A stretch of DNA of 64,000 bases. Origin: Galactobacter valiniphilus. Lineage in GTDB: Bacteria > Actinomycetota > Actinomycetes > Actinomycetales > Micrococcaceae. How positions within the stretch are numbered: position 1 is the stretch's first letter; each line of letters begins with the position of its first letter. The notes beneath the pieces were generated by a model. That model was not told the origin of the DNA and did not search any database. It worked only from the letters and a program-made list of their open reading frames with translations. The DNA lies in NCBI RefSeq assembly GCF_003575975.1, contig NZ_QQXK01000016.1, positions 1-64,000 of the forward strand. Direction: 5' to 3'. Positions 23,675-31,531 of the stretch are shown here, one piece after another. Position numbers and translations under genes: made by a program.

Positions 23675-24925
23675 ATGAGCATCACCGCAGAACCCACCTT
23701 CACCGTGGTGGGCCAGCAGGCCAGCCCCGAGGAGCTGGCGGCCGTCCGCGAACGCCTCGCGCCGGCCCTGGAGATCCTGCGCGCCGGCGTCGTCGAGCGC
23801 GACGCCGCCCGCGAGCTGCCGCGCGAGGGCGTCGCAGCCCTCGCCGCGGCGGGCTTCGCGGCCCTGCGCGTACCCCGCGAGTTCGGCGGCGCCGGGCTCT
23901 CGCTCACGCAGCTCTTCGCCGTGCTGACCGAGGTCGCCGCGGCGGACCCGAACGCCGCCCAGGCCCTGCGCGGGCACCTCGCCTTCGTGGAGGACCGCCT
24001 GGTCTCGTCTCCGGGCCCGGAGCGGGACGCGTGGTTTGCGCGTTTCGTGGCCGGCGAGCTGGCCGGCAACGCGTGGACGGACGCCGCCATCTCGAAGCAG
24101 GGCCTGACCTCCACGCGGCTGAGCCGCAAGGGCGGGGACTGGGTGCTGGACGGCACCAAGTACTACTCCACCGGCAGCATCTTTGCGCAGTGGATCGACG
24201 TTTACGCCGACTCGCCGGAGCACGGCGAGGACGTCATCGCCCTCGTCCGCACCGACGACCCCGGCGTGGAGCTGAGCGACGACTGGACGGGCTTCGGTCA
24301 GCGCACCACGGGCACCGGCACCACGGTCTTCACCCAGGCGGCCGTGCTGGACGCCCACGTGGTGCCGGGCTCCGAGCGCTTCGGCTACCAGACGGCCTTC
24401 TACCAGCAGGTGCTGCTGGCCACGCTGGCCGGCATCGCCCGCAACGCGGCAGACGACGCAGCGGCGGCCCTCAAGGCCCGCGCCCGCGGCTACTCCCACG
24501 GCGCTGCCTCCGGCCCCGCCGGCGACCCGCAGCTGCTCCAGGTGGTCGGGGAGCTGGACGCGACGGCCTTCGCCGCCGCGGCCGTCGTGGACGCCGTCTC
24601 CGCTGCGCTCGAGGGCGCGGCGGCCGCCGCCGAGGCCCGCTGGGTCGGGGGAGGCCCGACGGCGGAGGCGGACCAGGCGGCCGAGCGTGCCTCCGCGCGC
24701 GGCCAGGTGGTGCTCTCCGCCTCGGTGCCCGCAGCGGCCACCCGCCTCTTCGACGCGCTGGGCGCCTCCGGCACCTCGGTCACCGCCGGCCTGGATCGCC
24801 ACTGGCGCAACGCGCGGACGGCCGCGACCCACAACCCGTGGGTCTACAAGGCGCGCATCTTGGGCGACAAGCTCGTCAACGATGCCGACGCGCCGCTGCT
24901 GTGGAGCGTGGGATCTGCGGGTTAG
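23675..24925 (+). CDS. Second DszC/SfnB-like acyl-CoA-dehydrogenase-fold monooxygenase
   Basis: A 416-residue paralogue-like enzyme of the DszC/SfnB group. Typical features: FAALRVPREFGGAGLSLTQLF, AADPNAAQALRGHLAFVE, VLDGTKYYSTGSIFAQWIDVY and the C-terminal DRHWRNARTAATHNPWVYK. Compared with DszC the segment THSLHDP is TAATHNP, so one of the two His is kept and one is Ala, pointing to a different substrate. ATG at 23675 with GAGGAGAG upstream, 44 bases after the previous stop, so it is in the second SAM-controlled operon. SfnB-type enzymes act in sulfone/sulfonate scavenging in pseudomonads. The operon ends at a hairpin at 24971-25001. Confidence 0.88.
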   Translation: MSITAEPTFTVVGQQASPEELAAVRERLAPALEILRAGVVERDAARELPREGVAALAAAGFAALRVPREFGGAGLSLTQLFAVLTEVAAADPNAAQALRGHLAFVEDRLVSSPGPERDAWFARFVAGELAGNAWTDAAISKQGLTSTRLSRKGGDWVLDGTKYYSTGSIFAQWIDVYADSPEHGEDVIALVRTDDPGVELSDDWTGFGQRTTGTGTTVFTQAAVLDAHVVPGSERFGYQTAFYQQVLLATLAGIARNAADDAAAALKARARGYSHGAASGPAGDPQLLQVVGELDATAFAAAAVVDAVSAALEGAAAAAEARWVGGGPTAEADQAAERASARGQVVLSASVPAAATRLFDALGASGTSVTAGLDRHWRNARTAATHNPWVYKARILGDKLVNDADAPLLWSVGSAG

Positions 24926-24970
24926 CCAAGGGAACCCGCCGGCTCCGCCCGGTCCGGTAGCAGGCGTTGG

Positions 24971-25001
24971 CGACGCCCGGCACCCACGGTGCCGGGCGTC
25001 G
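24971..25001 (+). terminator. 13-bp hairpin terminator of second sulfur operon
   Basis: Arms 24971-24983 and 24989-25001, 5-base loop. It separates the SAM-controlled operon from the next ABC transporter. The rest of 25002-25196 holds an imperfect CCCATTCG...CGGATGGG dyad and no recognisable leader. Confidence 0.7.
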
Positions 25002-25196
25002 TCGTGCGCTGTGATGGAGCTCTCTGACCCCGCTGTAAAGTCCGTGGACGATTTGTCATGAGCCCTCTGGGCGGGACACCATTTGTCCACTGGGGGCCGC
25101 CTCTCATCCCCATTCGTTCCCCGCTTGTGGGGACGGATGGGCCAGGTGTGAGATGGTTCACAGCACTCCGTCACCCTTGAAAGTAGGAAGAGAGCC

Positions 25197-26186
25197 ATGA
25201 AGCGTTTCACCGGCCTCAAGGTCGCGGCCGCCGCGGCCGCACTTGTCCTCACCGCCACCGCCTGCGGCAACGCCGGCTCCTCGGGCTCCGGCGACGCCGG
25301 CGCCAAGAAGAAGATCGAGATCCTGCAGTTCGTCACGCACGACGCGCTCGACGCCACCAACAAGGGCTTCATCAAGGGCCTCGAGGCGAACGGTTTCCCG
25401 GCCGAAAAGGTCCAGATCAACCAGCTCAACGGCGCCGGTGACAACTCCAACGTCACCCAGATGGCCACGAAGATCTCGCAGTCCAGCCCGGACCTCGTCT
25501 TCGCGATCGCCACCCCGGCCGCTCAGGCCGTCGCCAACACGGTCAAGACCGCCCCCGTGCTCTTCACCGCCGTCACCGATCCGGTCGGCGCCAAGCTCGT
25601 GAAGTCCCTGGACGCCCCGGGCGGCAACGTCACGGGCACCTCCGACGCCAACCCGGTCAAGGAGCAGCTCGAGCTCATCAAGCAGCTCAAGCCCGAGGCC
25701 AAGACCGTCGGCATCGTCTACTCCTCGGCCGAGTCCAACTCCGCCGTCCAGGTCGAGTGGGCCAAGGCCGCCGCGGCCGAGCTGGGCCTGACCATCGAGG
25801 CCAAGGGCATCTCCGCCTCCTCCGAGGTCTCCCAGGCCGCCTCCTCGCTCAACGTTGACGCGATCTACGTCCCCACGGACAACGCCGTCGTCTCCGCCAT
25901 GGCCTCCCTCGTGAAGGTCGCGGAGTCCAAGAAGACCCTGGTCATCGGCGCCGAGGCCGGCACCGTCAAGGCCGGTGCCGTCGCCACCGTGGGCATCAAC
26001 TACGAGAAGCTCGGCGAGCAGACCGGCGCCATGGCCGCCAAGATCCTGAAGGGAGAGGCCAAGCCCGAGTCCATGAAGGTCGAGACGCAGACCGAGTACG
26101 ACGTGTACGTCAACGAGACCGCCGCCAAGAACATCGGTCTGACCCTCCCGGCCGACCTCGTGTCCAAGGCCGTCGAGAAGTACTGA
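25197..26186 (+). CDS. ABC solute-binding lipoprotein, TrpX-like (PF04392 type)
   Basis: A 329-residue periplasmic-type binding protein of the ABC_sub_bind family. The signal peptide ends at a lipobox TATAC (Cys22), so it is a lipoprotein. Markers: QFVTHDALDATNKGFIKGLEANGF, FAIATPAAQAVANTV, APVLFTAVTDPVGAKLV, VGIVYSSAESNS and the C-terminal INYEKLGEQTGAMAAKILKGE. In streptococci this family (TrpX) belongs to a tryptophan/tyrosine importer; in Actinobacteria the ligand is generally untested. First gene of a complete three-gene transporter (binding protein, permease, ATPase), start after AAGTAGGAAGAGAG. No T-box, TRAP or SAM leader was recognised upstream. Confidence 0.9.
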   Translation: MKRFTGLKVAAAAAALVLTATACGNAGSSGSGDAGAKKKIEILQFVTHDALDATNKGFIKGLEANGFPAEKVQINQLNGAGDNSNVTQMATKISQSSPDLVFAIATPAAQAVANTVKTAPVLFTAVTDPVGAKLVKSLDAPGGNVTGTSDANPVKEQLELIKQLKPEAKTVGIVYSSAESNSAVQVEWAKAAAAELGLTIEAKGISASSEVSQAASSLNVDAIYVPTDNAVVSAMASLVKVAESKKTLVIGAEAGTVKAGAVATVGINYEKLGEQTGAMAAKILKGEAKPESMKVETQTEYDVYVNETAAKNIGLTLPADLVSKAVEKY

Positions 26187-26258
26187 GCCGTTCAATGATC
26201 CGGGGCGCGGGCTGGAGAAGGTTCCGGCCCGCGCCCCGGGCATGACGAGGAGTCACAC

Positions 26259-27269
26259 GTGAACTTCATGAACTTTGGCGCGCAGTTGCCCGGCGCCACC
26301 GAACTGGGCCTCATTTACGCGGTCGCCGCGCTGGGCGTGTATCTCACGTTCCGCGTGCTCGACTTCCCCGACCTCACCGTGGACGGTAGCTTCACCACCG
26401 GCGCCGCCACCGGGGCCGTGCTGATCTCCTCAGGCACCCCGCCCATCGTGGCGCTCATCGTGGCCTTCCTGGCCGGTGCCGTGGCCGGCGCGATCACCGG
26501 CCTGCTGCACACCAAGGGCAAGATCAACGGCCTGCTGGCCTCGATCCTCATGATGATTGCCCTCTACTCGATCAACCTGCACATCATGGACGGCAAGGCC
26601 AACGTGCCGCTGCTGGGCATCGACACGATCTTCACGCCGCTGGAGATCGCCGGCTTCATGCGCAACTCGTGGACCGGTTCGCTGATCCTCGCCGCGTGGG
26701 TCCTGCTGCTCGTGGTGGTCCTGGTCGGCTTCCTGCACACCCGCCTGGGCCTCTCGCTGCGCGCCACGGGCGACAACGAGCAGATGTCCGGTTCCTTCCG
26801 CGTGAGCACCGACGGCCAGAAGATCCTCGGCCTGGCGCTCTCCAACGGCCTGGTCGCCGTCTCCGGCGCCCTCATGGCGCAGTACAACGGCGCCGCCGAC
26901 ATCACCTCCGGCATCGGCCTCATCGTCATCGGCCTGGCCTCGGTCATCGTGGGCCAGGCGCTCTTCGGCCAGCGCCGCGTGTGGCAGGCCGTCCTGGCCG
27001 CCGCGCTGGGCGCCGTCATCTACCGCTGGGTGCTCCAGCTGGCCATGGCCGTGGGCCTGGACCCCGCCGACCTGAAGCTCGCCTCCGCGGTGATCGTGGT
27101 CGCGGCGCTCCTGCTCCCGCGCCTGTCCTTCGTCAAGAACCTGCGCGCCAACCGCGCCCGCACCAAGCAGGAGGACGCCCTCGCGGACCTCGTGGATGCG
27201 ACGGACGAACCGCACCCGGCCACCGTGATGCCGACCGGCGCCGAGACCAAGGGGCAGAGCAATGCTTGA
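26259..27269 (+). CDS. ABC permease, TrpY-like (COG4120 type)
   Basis: A 336-residue branched-chain-type permease with about eight membrane segments, partner of the TrpX-like binding protein. Characteristic opening ELGLIYAVAALGVYLTFRVLDFPDLTVDGSF, then LHTKGKINGLLASILMMIALYSINL, and GLIVIGLASVIVGQALFGQRR. The tail after residue 295 is charged (RANRARTKQEDALADLVDATDEPHP) and probably cytoplasmic. It begins 72 bases after the binding-protein stop and overlaps the ATPase gene by eight bases. Confidence 0.9.
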   Translation: MNFMNFGAQLPGATELGLIYAVAALGVYLTFRVLDFPDLTVDGSFTTGAATGAVLISSGTPPIVALIVAFLAGAVAGAITGLLHTKGKINGLLASILMMIALYSINLHIMDGKANVPLLGIDTIFTPLEIAGFMRNSWTGSLILAAWVLLLVVVLVGFLHTRLGLSLRATGDNEQMSGSFRVSTDGQKILGLALSNGLVAVSGALMAQYNGAADITSGIGLIVIGLASVIVGQALFGQRRVWQAVLAAALGAVIYRWVLQLAMAVGLDPADLKLASAVIVVAALLLPRLSFVKNLRANRARTKQEDALADLVDATDEPHPATVMPTGAETKGQSNA

Positions 27270-28053
27270 GATCAAGAACCTCGCCAAGACCTTCTTCCCC
27301 GGAACGGTCAATGAGCGCAAGGCCCTGCAGGGCATCAACCTGACCCTGCGCGACGGCGACTTTGTCACCGTGATCGGCTCCAACGGCGCCGGTAAGTCCA
27401 CGCTGCTGAACATGATCGGCGGCCGCCTGCGCCCCGACGTCGGCTCCGTGTCCATCGGCGGCCGCAACGTCACCAAGATTGCGGAGAACCGCCGCGCCCG
27501 CTGGGTGGGCCGCGTGTTCCAGGACCCCATGGCCGGCACGGCGCCGCACCTGAGCGTCGAGGAAAACCTGGCCGTGGCCATGGGCCGCACGCGCACGCGC
27601 AATCTGCTGCCCGGCGTCTCCGGCAAGGACCGCGTGTTCTTCAAGGAGCAGCTTGCCTCGCTCGAGCTGGGCCTGGAGAACCGCCTCAAGGCCGAGGTGG
27701 GCCTGCTCTCCGGCGGCCAGCGCCAGGCCCTGAGCCTGCTCATGGCCACCATGACGCAGCCCGAGATCCTGCTCCTGGACGAGCACACCGCCGCGCTGGA
27801 TCCGCAGCGCGCAGCGCTGGTCTCCAACCTGACGGGCAACATCGTGGATCGCGACAAGCTCACCACGCTCATGGTCACGCACAACATGGAGCAGGCGCTG
27901 CAGCTCGGCAACCGCCTGATCATGATGCACGAGGGCCGCATCATCCTCGAGGTCGACGGCGAGACGAAGGCCGGAATGGCCGTCAAGGATCTGCTCGGCG
28001 AGTTCGACAAGCTCAAGGGCGGCGGGGTCTCGGACCGCACGCTGCTCCAGTAG
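27262..28053 (+). CDS. ABC transporter ATPase, TrpZ-like
   Basis: A 263-residue nucleotide-binding subunit. Walker A GSNGAGKST (about 41-49), Q-loop VFQDPM, signature LSGGQRQALS, Walker B ILLLDEHTAALD and switch His in VTHNMEQ. The HTAALD variant after Walker B is typical of this transporter family. It closes the three-gene operon; a 17-bp hairpin follows 20 bases downstream. Confidence 0.92.
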   Translation: MLEIKNLAKTFFPGTVNERKALQGINLTLRDGDFVTVIGSNGAGKSTLLNMIGGRLRPDVGSVSIGGRNVTKIAENRRARWVGRVFQDPMAGTAPHLSVEENLAVAMGRTRTRNLLPGVSGKDRVFFKEQLASLELGLENRLKAEVGLLSGGQRQALSLLMATMTQPEILLLDEHTAALDPQRAALVSNLTGNIVDRDKLTTLMVTHNMEQALQLGNRLIMMHEGRIILEVDGETKAGMAVKDLLGEFDKLKGGGVSDRTLLQ

Positions 28054-28072
28054 TTTCCGCGCAGTTTTCAGC

Positions 28073-28152
28073 GCACGACGGCGCCCGGTTGCGTCCGTCC
28101 CTTGCCCCGCCTTGGCGGGGCGCGGGCGGGAGGCGACCGGGCGCCGTCGTGC
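28073..28152 (+). terminator. Large nested hairpin terminator of the ABC operon
   Basis: Outer arms 28073-28089 and 28136-28152 are 17 bases, perfectly paired, with a smaller GCCCCGCC/GGCGGGGC hairpin inside. Confidence 0.7.
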
Positions 28153-28251
28153 TGTGTCCGGGGGCAACGTCAGGGTGAACGGCGGCTGGCAGTTCCCTGG
28201 ATCGGCACACCCGGGCTTGCCAGGCCGTGATCATCTCGTTACCTTGGAATA

Positions 28252-28268
28252 GTCACGTTTCGATAACG
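28252..28268. promoter_or_regulatory. Candidate MtrA box upstream of rpf
   Basis: GTCACG-TTTCG-ATAACG is a tandem pair of GTAACG-like half-sites with an 11-base repeat distance, the form described for MtrA boxes of Actinobacteria, which commonly precede rpf and other cell-wall genes. It lies about 150 bases before the GTG of the rpf gene. A short hairpin (GAAGGGGCG...CGCCCCTTT, about 28307-28342) sits in the leader; no c-di-AMP riboswitch was recognised. Confidence 0.45.
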
Positions 28269-28419
28269 ACGCCCCGCGCACCGCGTTCGGGGACGAGTCG
28301 GAACGACGGAAGGGGCGGCTCGTGCCGTCCGCGCCCCTTTCCCACTGTCACGATCACGAGATCGCGCTGGACGGCCTCCCGCTGGGTCATGCGCGGGCGG
28401 AGCGGCGCAGGAGAAAACC

Positions 28420-29172
28420 GTGACCAAGAAGAACACCCCCATGCTTCGCCGTGCCCGTCGCGCCGGCGTCCTCGGTGCCGCCGCAGCCCTGCTCGCCGCA
28501 GGCGCCGCCGTGTCCGCCGCCCCCGCGCAGGCCGCCACGGCCTCCGCCAACACCTGGGACAAGCTGGCCGCCTGCGAGTCCGGCGGCAACTGGTCCATCA
28601 ACACCGGTAACGGCTACTCCGGCGGCCTGCAGTTCACGTCAAGCACCTGGAAGGCGTACGGCGGTAAGGGCTCCGCCCACAATGCCTCGAAGGCCGAGCA
28701 GATCCGCGTGGCCAAGAAGGTGCAGGCCGGGCAGGGCTGGGGCGCTTGGCCCGCCTGCTCCGCCAAGCTGGGCCTGTCCGGCTCCAAGGGCGCCTCCGAC
28801 GGTGCCACCGGCTCCGGTTCCAACACGAGCGGCAAGAAGTCCGTCGCCAGCACGTCGACGCGCACGTCCGCTCCGTCCACGTCCACGCGCTCGTACTCCG
28901 CCAAGGCCACGACCAAGAGCTACGCCGGCACGTCGAGGAGCTACGCGGGCACCGCCGCCAAGGCGGCCCCGGCTGCTCCCTCGCTCGCGCTGCCCAAGAA
29001 CGTCAAGGACTCCGGCAAGGACTACACGGTCAAGAGCGGCGAGACGCTCGCCACGATCGCCAAGGCCCAGGGCCTGGACTCCTGGCTCTCGCTGTACGCG
29101 CTGAACAAGTCCGCGATCTCCAATCCCGATCTCATCTTCGTCGGCGCCGAGCTCAACGTCCCGACCAAGTGA
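28420..29172 (+). CDS. Resuscitation-promoting factor-type transglycosylase with LysM domain
   Basis: Secreted peptidoglycan hydrolase, 250 residues. GTG start after AGGAGA. A long signal peptide (twin Arg, then an Ala-rich core) ends near AQA-A at about residue 39. The Rpf domain (about 40-115) shows the hallmark WDKLAACESGGNWSINTGNGYSGGLQF with the catalytic Glu, plus WKAYGG and AWPACS. A Ser/Thr-rich linker of about 80 residues follows, then a C-terminal LysM module (DYTVKSGETLATIAKAQGL...NPDLIFVGAELNVP) that binds glycan. Rpf proteins cleave septal peptidoglycan and promote regrowth from dormancy. The candidate MtrA site upstream fits control by cell-envelope signalling. Confidence 0.95.
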   Translation: MTKKNTPMLRRARRAGVLGAAAALLAAGAAVSAAPAQAATASANTWDKLAACESGGNWSINTGNGYSGGLQFTSSTWKAYGGKGSAHNASKAEQIRVAKKVQAGQGWGAWPACSAKLGLSGSKGASDGATGSGSNTSGKKSVASTSTRTSAPSTSTRSYSAKATTKSYAGTSRSYAGTAAKAAPAAPSLALPKNVKDSGKDYTVKSGETLATIAKAQGLDSWLSLYALNKSAISNPDLIFVGAELNVPTK

Positions 29173-29204
29173 TGCTTGGCCCCGCTGTGCCGGGGTCATG
29201 ACCG

Positions 29205-29240
29205 CGCGGGCCGCACCCTCCCCCGGGGGTGCGGCCCGCG
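29205..29240 (+). terminator. 14-bp hairpin terminator after rpf
   Basis: Arms 29205-29218 and 29227-29240, 8-base loop, 32 bases after the rpf stop. Confidence 0.75.
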
Positions 29241-29258
29241 TGGCGTTGCACCCGCAAT

Positions 29259-29282
29259 TTCAGTGAATGACTATTCACTGAA
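29259..29282. promoter_or_regulatory. Perfect 24-bp operator palindrome TTCAGTGAAT-N4-ATTCACTGAA
   Basis: A perfect inverted repeat with 10-base arms, AT-rich in a GC-rich background, ends 85 bases before the cytochrome b start. Size and form are those of TetR/AcrR-family operators. The cognate regulator is not adjacent. Confidence 0.75.
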
Positions 29283-29367
29283 CCGCTCCGGCGGGGTACC
29301 TTGGAGTCTGGGCCCGCCGCGCGCGGGCCGCACCCGAAGCCCGAGCAGAACACGCAGGAGTGCAACC

Positions 29368-30309
29368 ATGGCCAACCCCCGCAAGCCCGAGGGCGTGCTG
29401 GCCCGTTTGAGGGCGCAGCCCCTGTGGAAGCAGGCGTTGATCTGGGTGCTTGCCGCCCTCGTTGTTGTGGCCGCGGTGGTCCTGGTGGCCAAGGGTCTGC
29501 GCGCCATCCCGGCCGTGAAGGACTTCGTCGCGACGTACCCGGGGCACACCACCCCGCCCGCCGGCACGCCCGAGGGTTTCCCCGGCTGGCTGCGCTGGCA
29601 GCACTACCTGAACTTCTTCTTCATGGTGCTCATCGTCCGTTCCGGCCTGCGAGTGCGCACCGTCCAGCGCCCCGCCGCGTACTTCACACCCAAGAAGCGC
29701 GGGCGCGGTGCCGCCCCCAAGAAGATCAGCCTCGATCTGTGGTTCCACCAGAGCATCGACATCCTGTGGCTCGTCAACGGCCTCGTGTTTGCCGTGCTGC
29801 TCTTCACCACGGGCCAGTGGGCGCGCATCGTCCCGACATCGTGGGACGTGTTCCCGAACGCGATCAGCGCGGCGCTGCAGTACGCCTCCCTCGACTGGCC
29901 CACCGAGAACGGCTGGGTCTCCTACAACGCCCTGCAGCTCCTGACGTACTTCCTCACGGTCTTCATCGCCGCCCCGCTTGCCGCGCTCTCCGGCTGGCGC
30001 ATGTCCGGGCTCTTCCCGGCCAAGAACAAGGCGCTCGCCAAGGCCTATCCCATCGAGTGGGCCCGCGCCGTGCACTTCCCGGTCATGCTCTACTTTGTGC
30101 TCTTCATGATCGTCCACGTGGTGCTGGTGCTCTCCACGGGGGCCCTGCGGAACCTGAACCACATGTTCTGGGGCCAGGACGTCTCCAGCTGGGCCGGGTT
30201 CATCGTGTTTGTCGTCGGCCTGGCCGTGGCGATCGGCGTCATGGAGGGGGCCCGCCCCGTCGTGCTGCGGCCCGTCGCCTCGCTCATGGGTAAGGTCAGC
30301 CGCAACTAG
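29368..30309 (+). CDS. Cytochrome b/b6-type membrane oxidoreductase subunit
   Basis: A 313-residue membrane protein resembling the di-haem cytochrome b subunits of hydrogenases, formate dehydrogenases and thiosulfate reductases. Conserved His candidates are in RWQHYLNFFFMVL, LWFHQSIDILW, WARAVHFPVMLYF and FMIVHVVLVL, placed in hydrophobic segments as haem ligands would be. An extra segment lies at the N terminus (about 25-45). ATG at 29368 with CAGGAG upstream. A catalytic partner (for example a molybdopterin oxidoreductase) is not present nearby. It follows a strong operator palindrome, and an SDR gene 120 bases downstream may be co-regulated. Confidence 0.8.
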   Translation: MANPRKPEGVLARLRAQPLWKQALIWVLAALVVVAAVVLVAKGLRAIPAVKDFVATYPGHTTPPAGTPEGFPGWLRWQHYLNFFFMVLIVRSGLRVRTVQRPAAYFTPKKRGRGAAPKKISLDLWFHQSIDILWLVNGLVFAVLLFTTGQWARIVPTSWDVFPNAISAALQYASLDWPTENGWVSYNALQLLTYFLTVFIAAPLAALSGWRMSGLFPAKNKALAKAYPIEWARAVHFPVMLYFVLFMIVHVVLVLSTGALRNLNHMFWGQDVSSWAGFIVFVVGLAVAIGVMEGARPVVLRPVASLMGKVSRN

Positions 30310-30429
30310 TCCTTTCCCCCGCCCGGCGGCGCGGCCAGCGCCGCCCGGCCCCACGAACCCCCCGCAGTTTCAGCCGTTTTTGGCGCCAGTCCCGCCGCGA
30401 GCGGGCACCCGACGCAAAGGAGCATCAGG

Positions 30430-31191
30430 ATGCAGATTCAAGGAACCACGGCCCTCATCACGGGCGGGGCCTCCGGCCTCGGCAACGCGACGGCGCGGGC
30501 GCTGCTCGCCGCCGGCGCCGAGGTCTTCCTGCTGGATCTTCCCGGGGAGTCGGGCGAGAAGGCGGCGGCCGAGCTGGGGGAGCGCGCGCACTTCGTCGGC
30601 GCCGATGTCACCGACGAGGAGGCCGTGGCCCTCGCCGTGCAGCAGGCCGCCGCCGGCGGGACCCTGCGCATCGTGGTCAACTGCGCCGGCGTGGCGACGC
30701 CCGGCAAGCTCGTGGGCCGCGAGGGCCCGCTGACCGCCTCGGCGTTCATGCGCGTCATCAACATCAACCTGCTCGGCACCGTCAACGTCATGGCCCAGGC
30801 GGCCGCGGCGATGCAGGCCATCGAGCCGGTGGGCGAGGAGCGCGGCGTCATCATCAACACCGCCTCCGTCGCGGCGTTCGACGGCCAGATCGGCCAGATC
30901 GCCTACTCGGCCTCCAAGGGCGCCGTCGCGGCGCTGACCCTGCCCGCTGCGCGCGAGCTGGCCCGCTCGCAGGTGCGCGTCATGACGATCGCTCCCGGCA
31001 TCTTCGAGACGCCCATGATGGCGGGCCTGCCGCAGGCCGCGCAGGACTCGCTGGGCCAGCAGGTCCCGCACCCGGCCCGCCTCGGCAAGGCCACGGAGTA
31101 CGCGCAGCTGGTGCAGGCCATCATCGAGAACCCGATGCTCAACGGCGAGACCATCCGCCTGGACGGCGCCATCCGCATGGCGCCCAAGTGA
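30430..31191 (+). CDS. SDR-family 3-hydroxyacyl-CoA dehydrogenase-like protein (HSD10 type)
   Basis: A 253-residue NAD-dependent SDR resembling type II 3-hydroxyacyl-CoA dehydrogenases. Motifs: TGGASGLGNAT, DLPGESGE (Asp after strand 2, NAD preference), NCAGVATPGKLVGREGP, INTASVAAFDGQIGQIAYSASKGAV (Ser, Tyr and Lys of the active site) and the family-typical IAPGIFETPMMAGLPQ. RBS AAGGAG precedes the start. Such enzymes work in isoleucine or fatty-acid oxidation. The link to the cytochrome b gene upstream is only positional. Confidence 0.9.
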   Translation: MQIQGTTALITGGASGLGNATARALLAAGAEVFLLDLPGESGEKAAAELGERAHFVGADVTDEEAVALAVQQAAAGGTLRIVVNCAGVATPGKLVGREGPLTASAFMRVININLLGTVNVMAQAAAAMQAIEPVGEERGVIINTASVAAFDGQIGQIAYSASKGAVAALTLPAARELARSQVRVMTIAPGIFETPMMAGLPQAAQDSLGQQVPHPARLGKATEYAQLVQAIIENPMLNGETIRLDGAIRMAPK

Positions 31192-31205
31192 CCCGCGCGT
31201 CTCGC

Positions 31206-31258
31206 TGACACGCCAACGGGCGGCACCCCTTCCTGGGGTGCCGCCCGTTGGCGTGTCA
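31206..31258 (+). terminator. Perfect 24-bp hairpin terminator
   Basis: Arms 31206-31229 and 31235-31258 are fully complementary with a 5-base loop, 14 bases beyond the SDR stop. Confidence 0.8.
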
Positions 31259-31353
31259 GGGTGCCCGCCCCGCTCTCGTGCGTTTCAGGGCGTCCTTCCC
31301 TCTGGCCGGCGTGTCCGGGCGTCCTTCCGGTGCCTCTCCCTCCCGCTTCCAGT

Positions 31354-31410
31354 CCCGCACTTTTCGTCGAGTCCCGCAGGAAATGTTCGGGACTCGACGA
31401 AAAGTGCGGG
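31354..31410. repeat. Perfect 22-bp inverted repeat of unknown role
   Basis: Arms 31354-31375 and 31389-31410 (CGCACTTTTCGTCGAGTCCC type) are perfectly complementary around a 13-base loop. It is separate from the SDR terminator and lies about 120 bases beyond the stop of the convergent lipoprotein gene, too far to be its obvious terminator. The rest of 31259-31531 shows no gene. Confidence 0.65.
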
Positions 31411-31531
31411 AGGAGAGGGGCGGGAGAGCACGACGACGCTTGGGGGGGCTTGGCCGATGTGGCCGGCATGGGGCGCGTCCTGTCGGGTCAGACGCTGGCC
31501 CGCGCACCAGGAATCATCGGCGGCGCGAGGC

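Noticed and set aside
25002-25196. Leader region of the TrpX-like operon as a T-box or tryptophan attenuator
   Set aside because: No T-box antiterminator sequence, Trp-codon leader peptide or paired terminator was found, only an imperfect dyad.
28153-28419. c-di-AMP (ydaO-type) riboswitch upstream of rpf, common in Actinobacteria
   Set aside because: The conserved core blocks could not be matched; only a simple GC-rich hairpin is seen.
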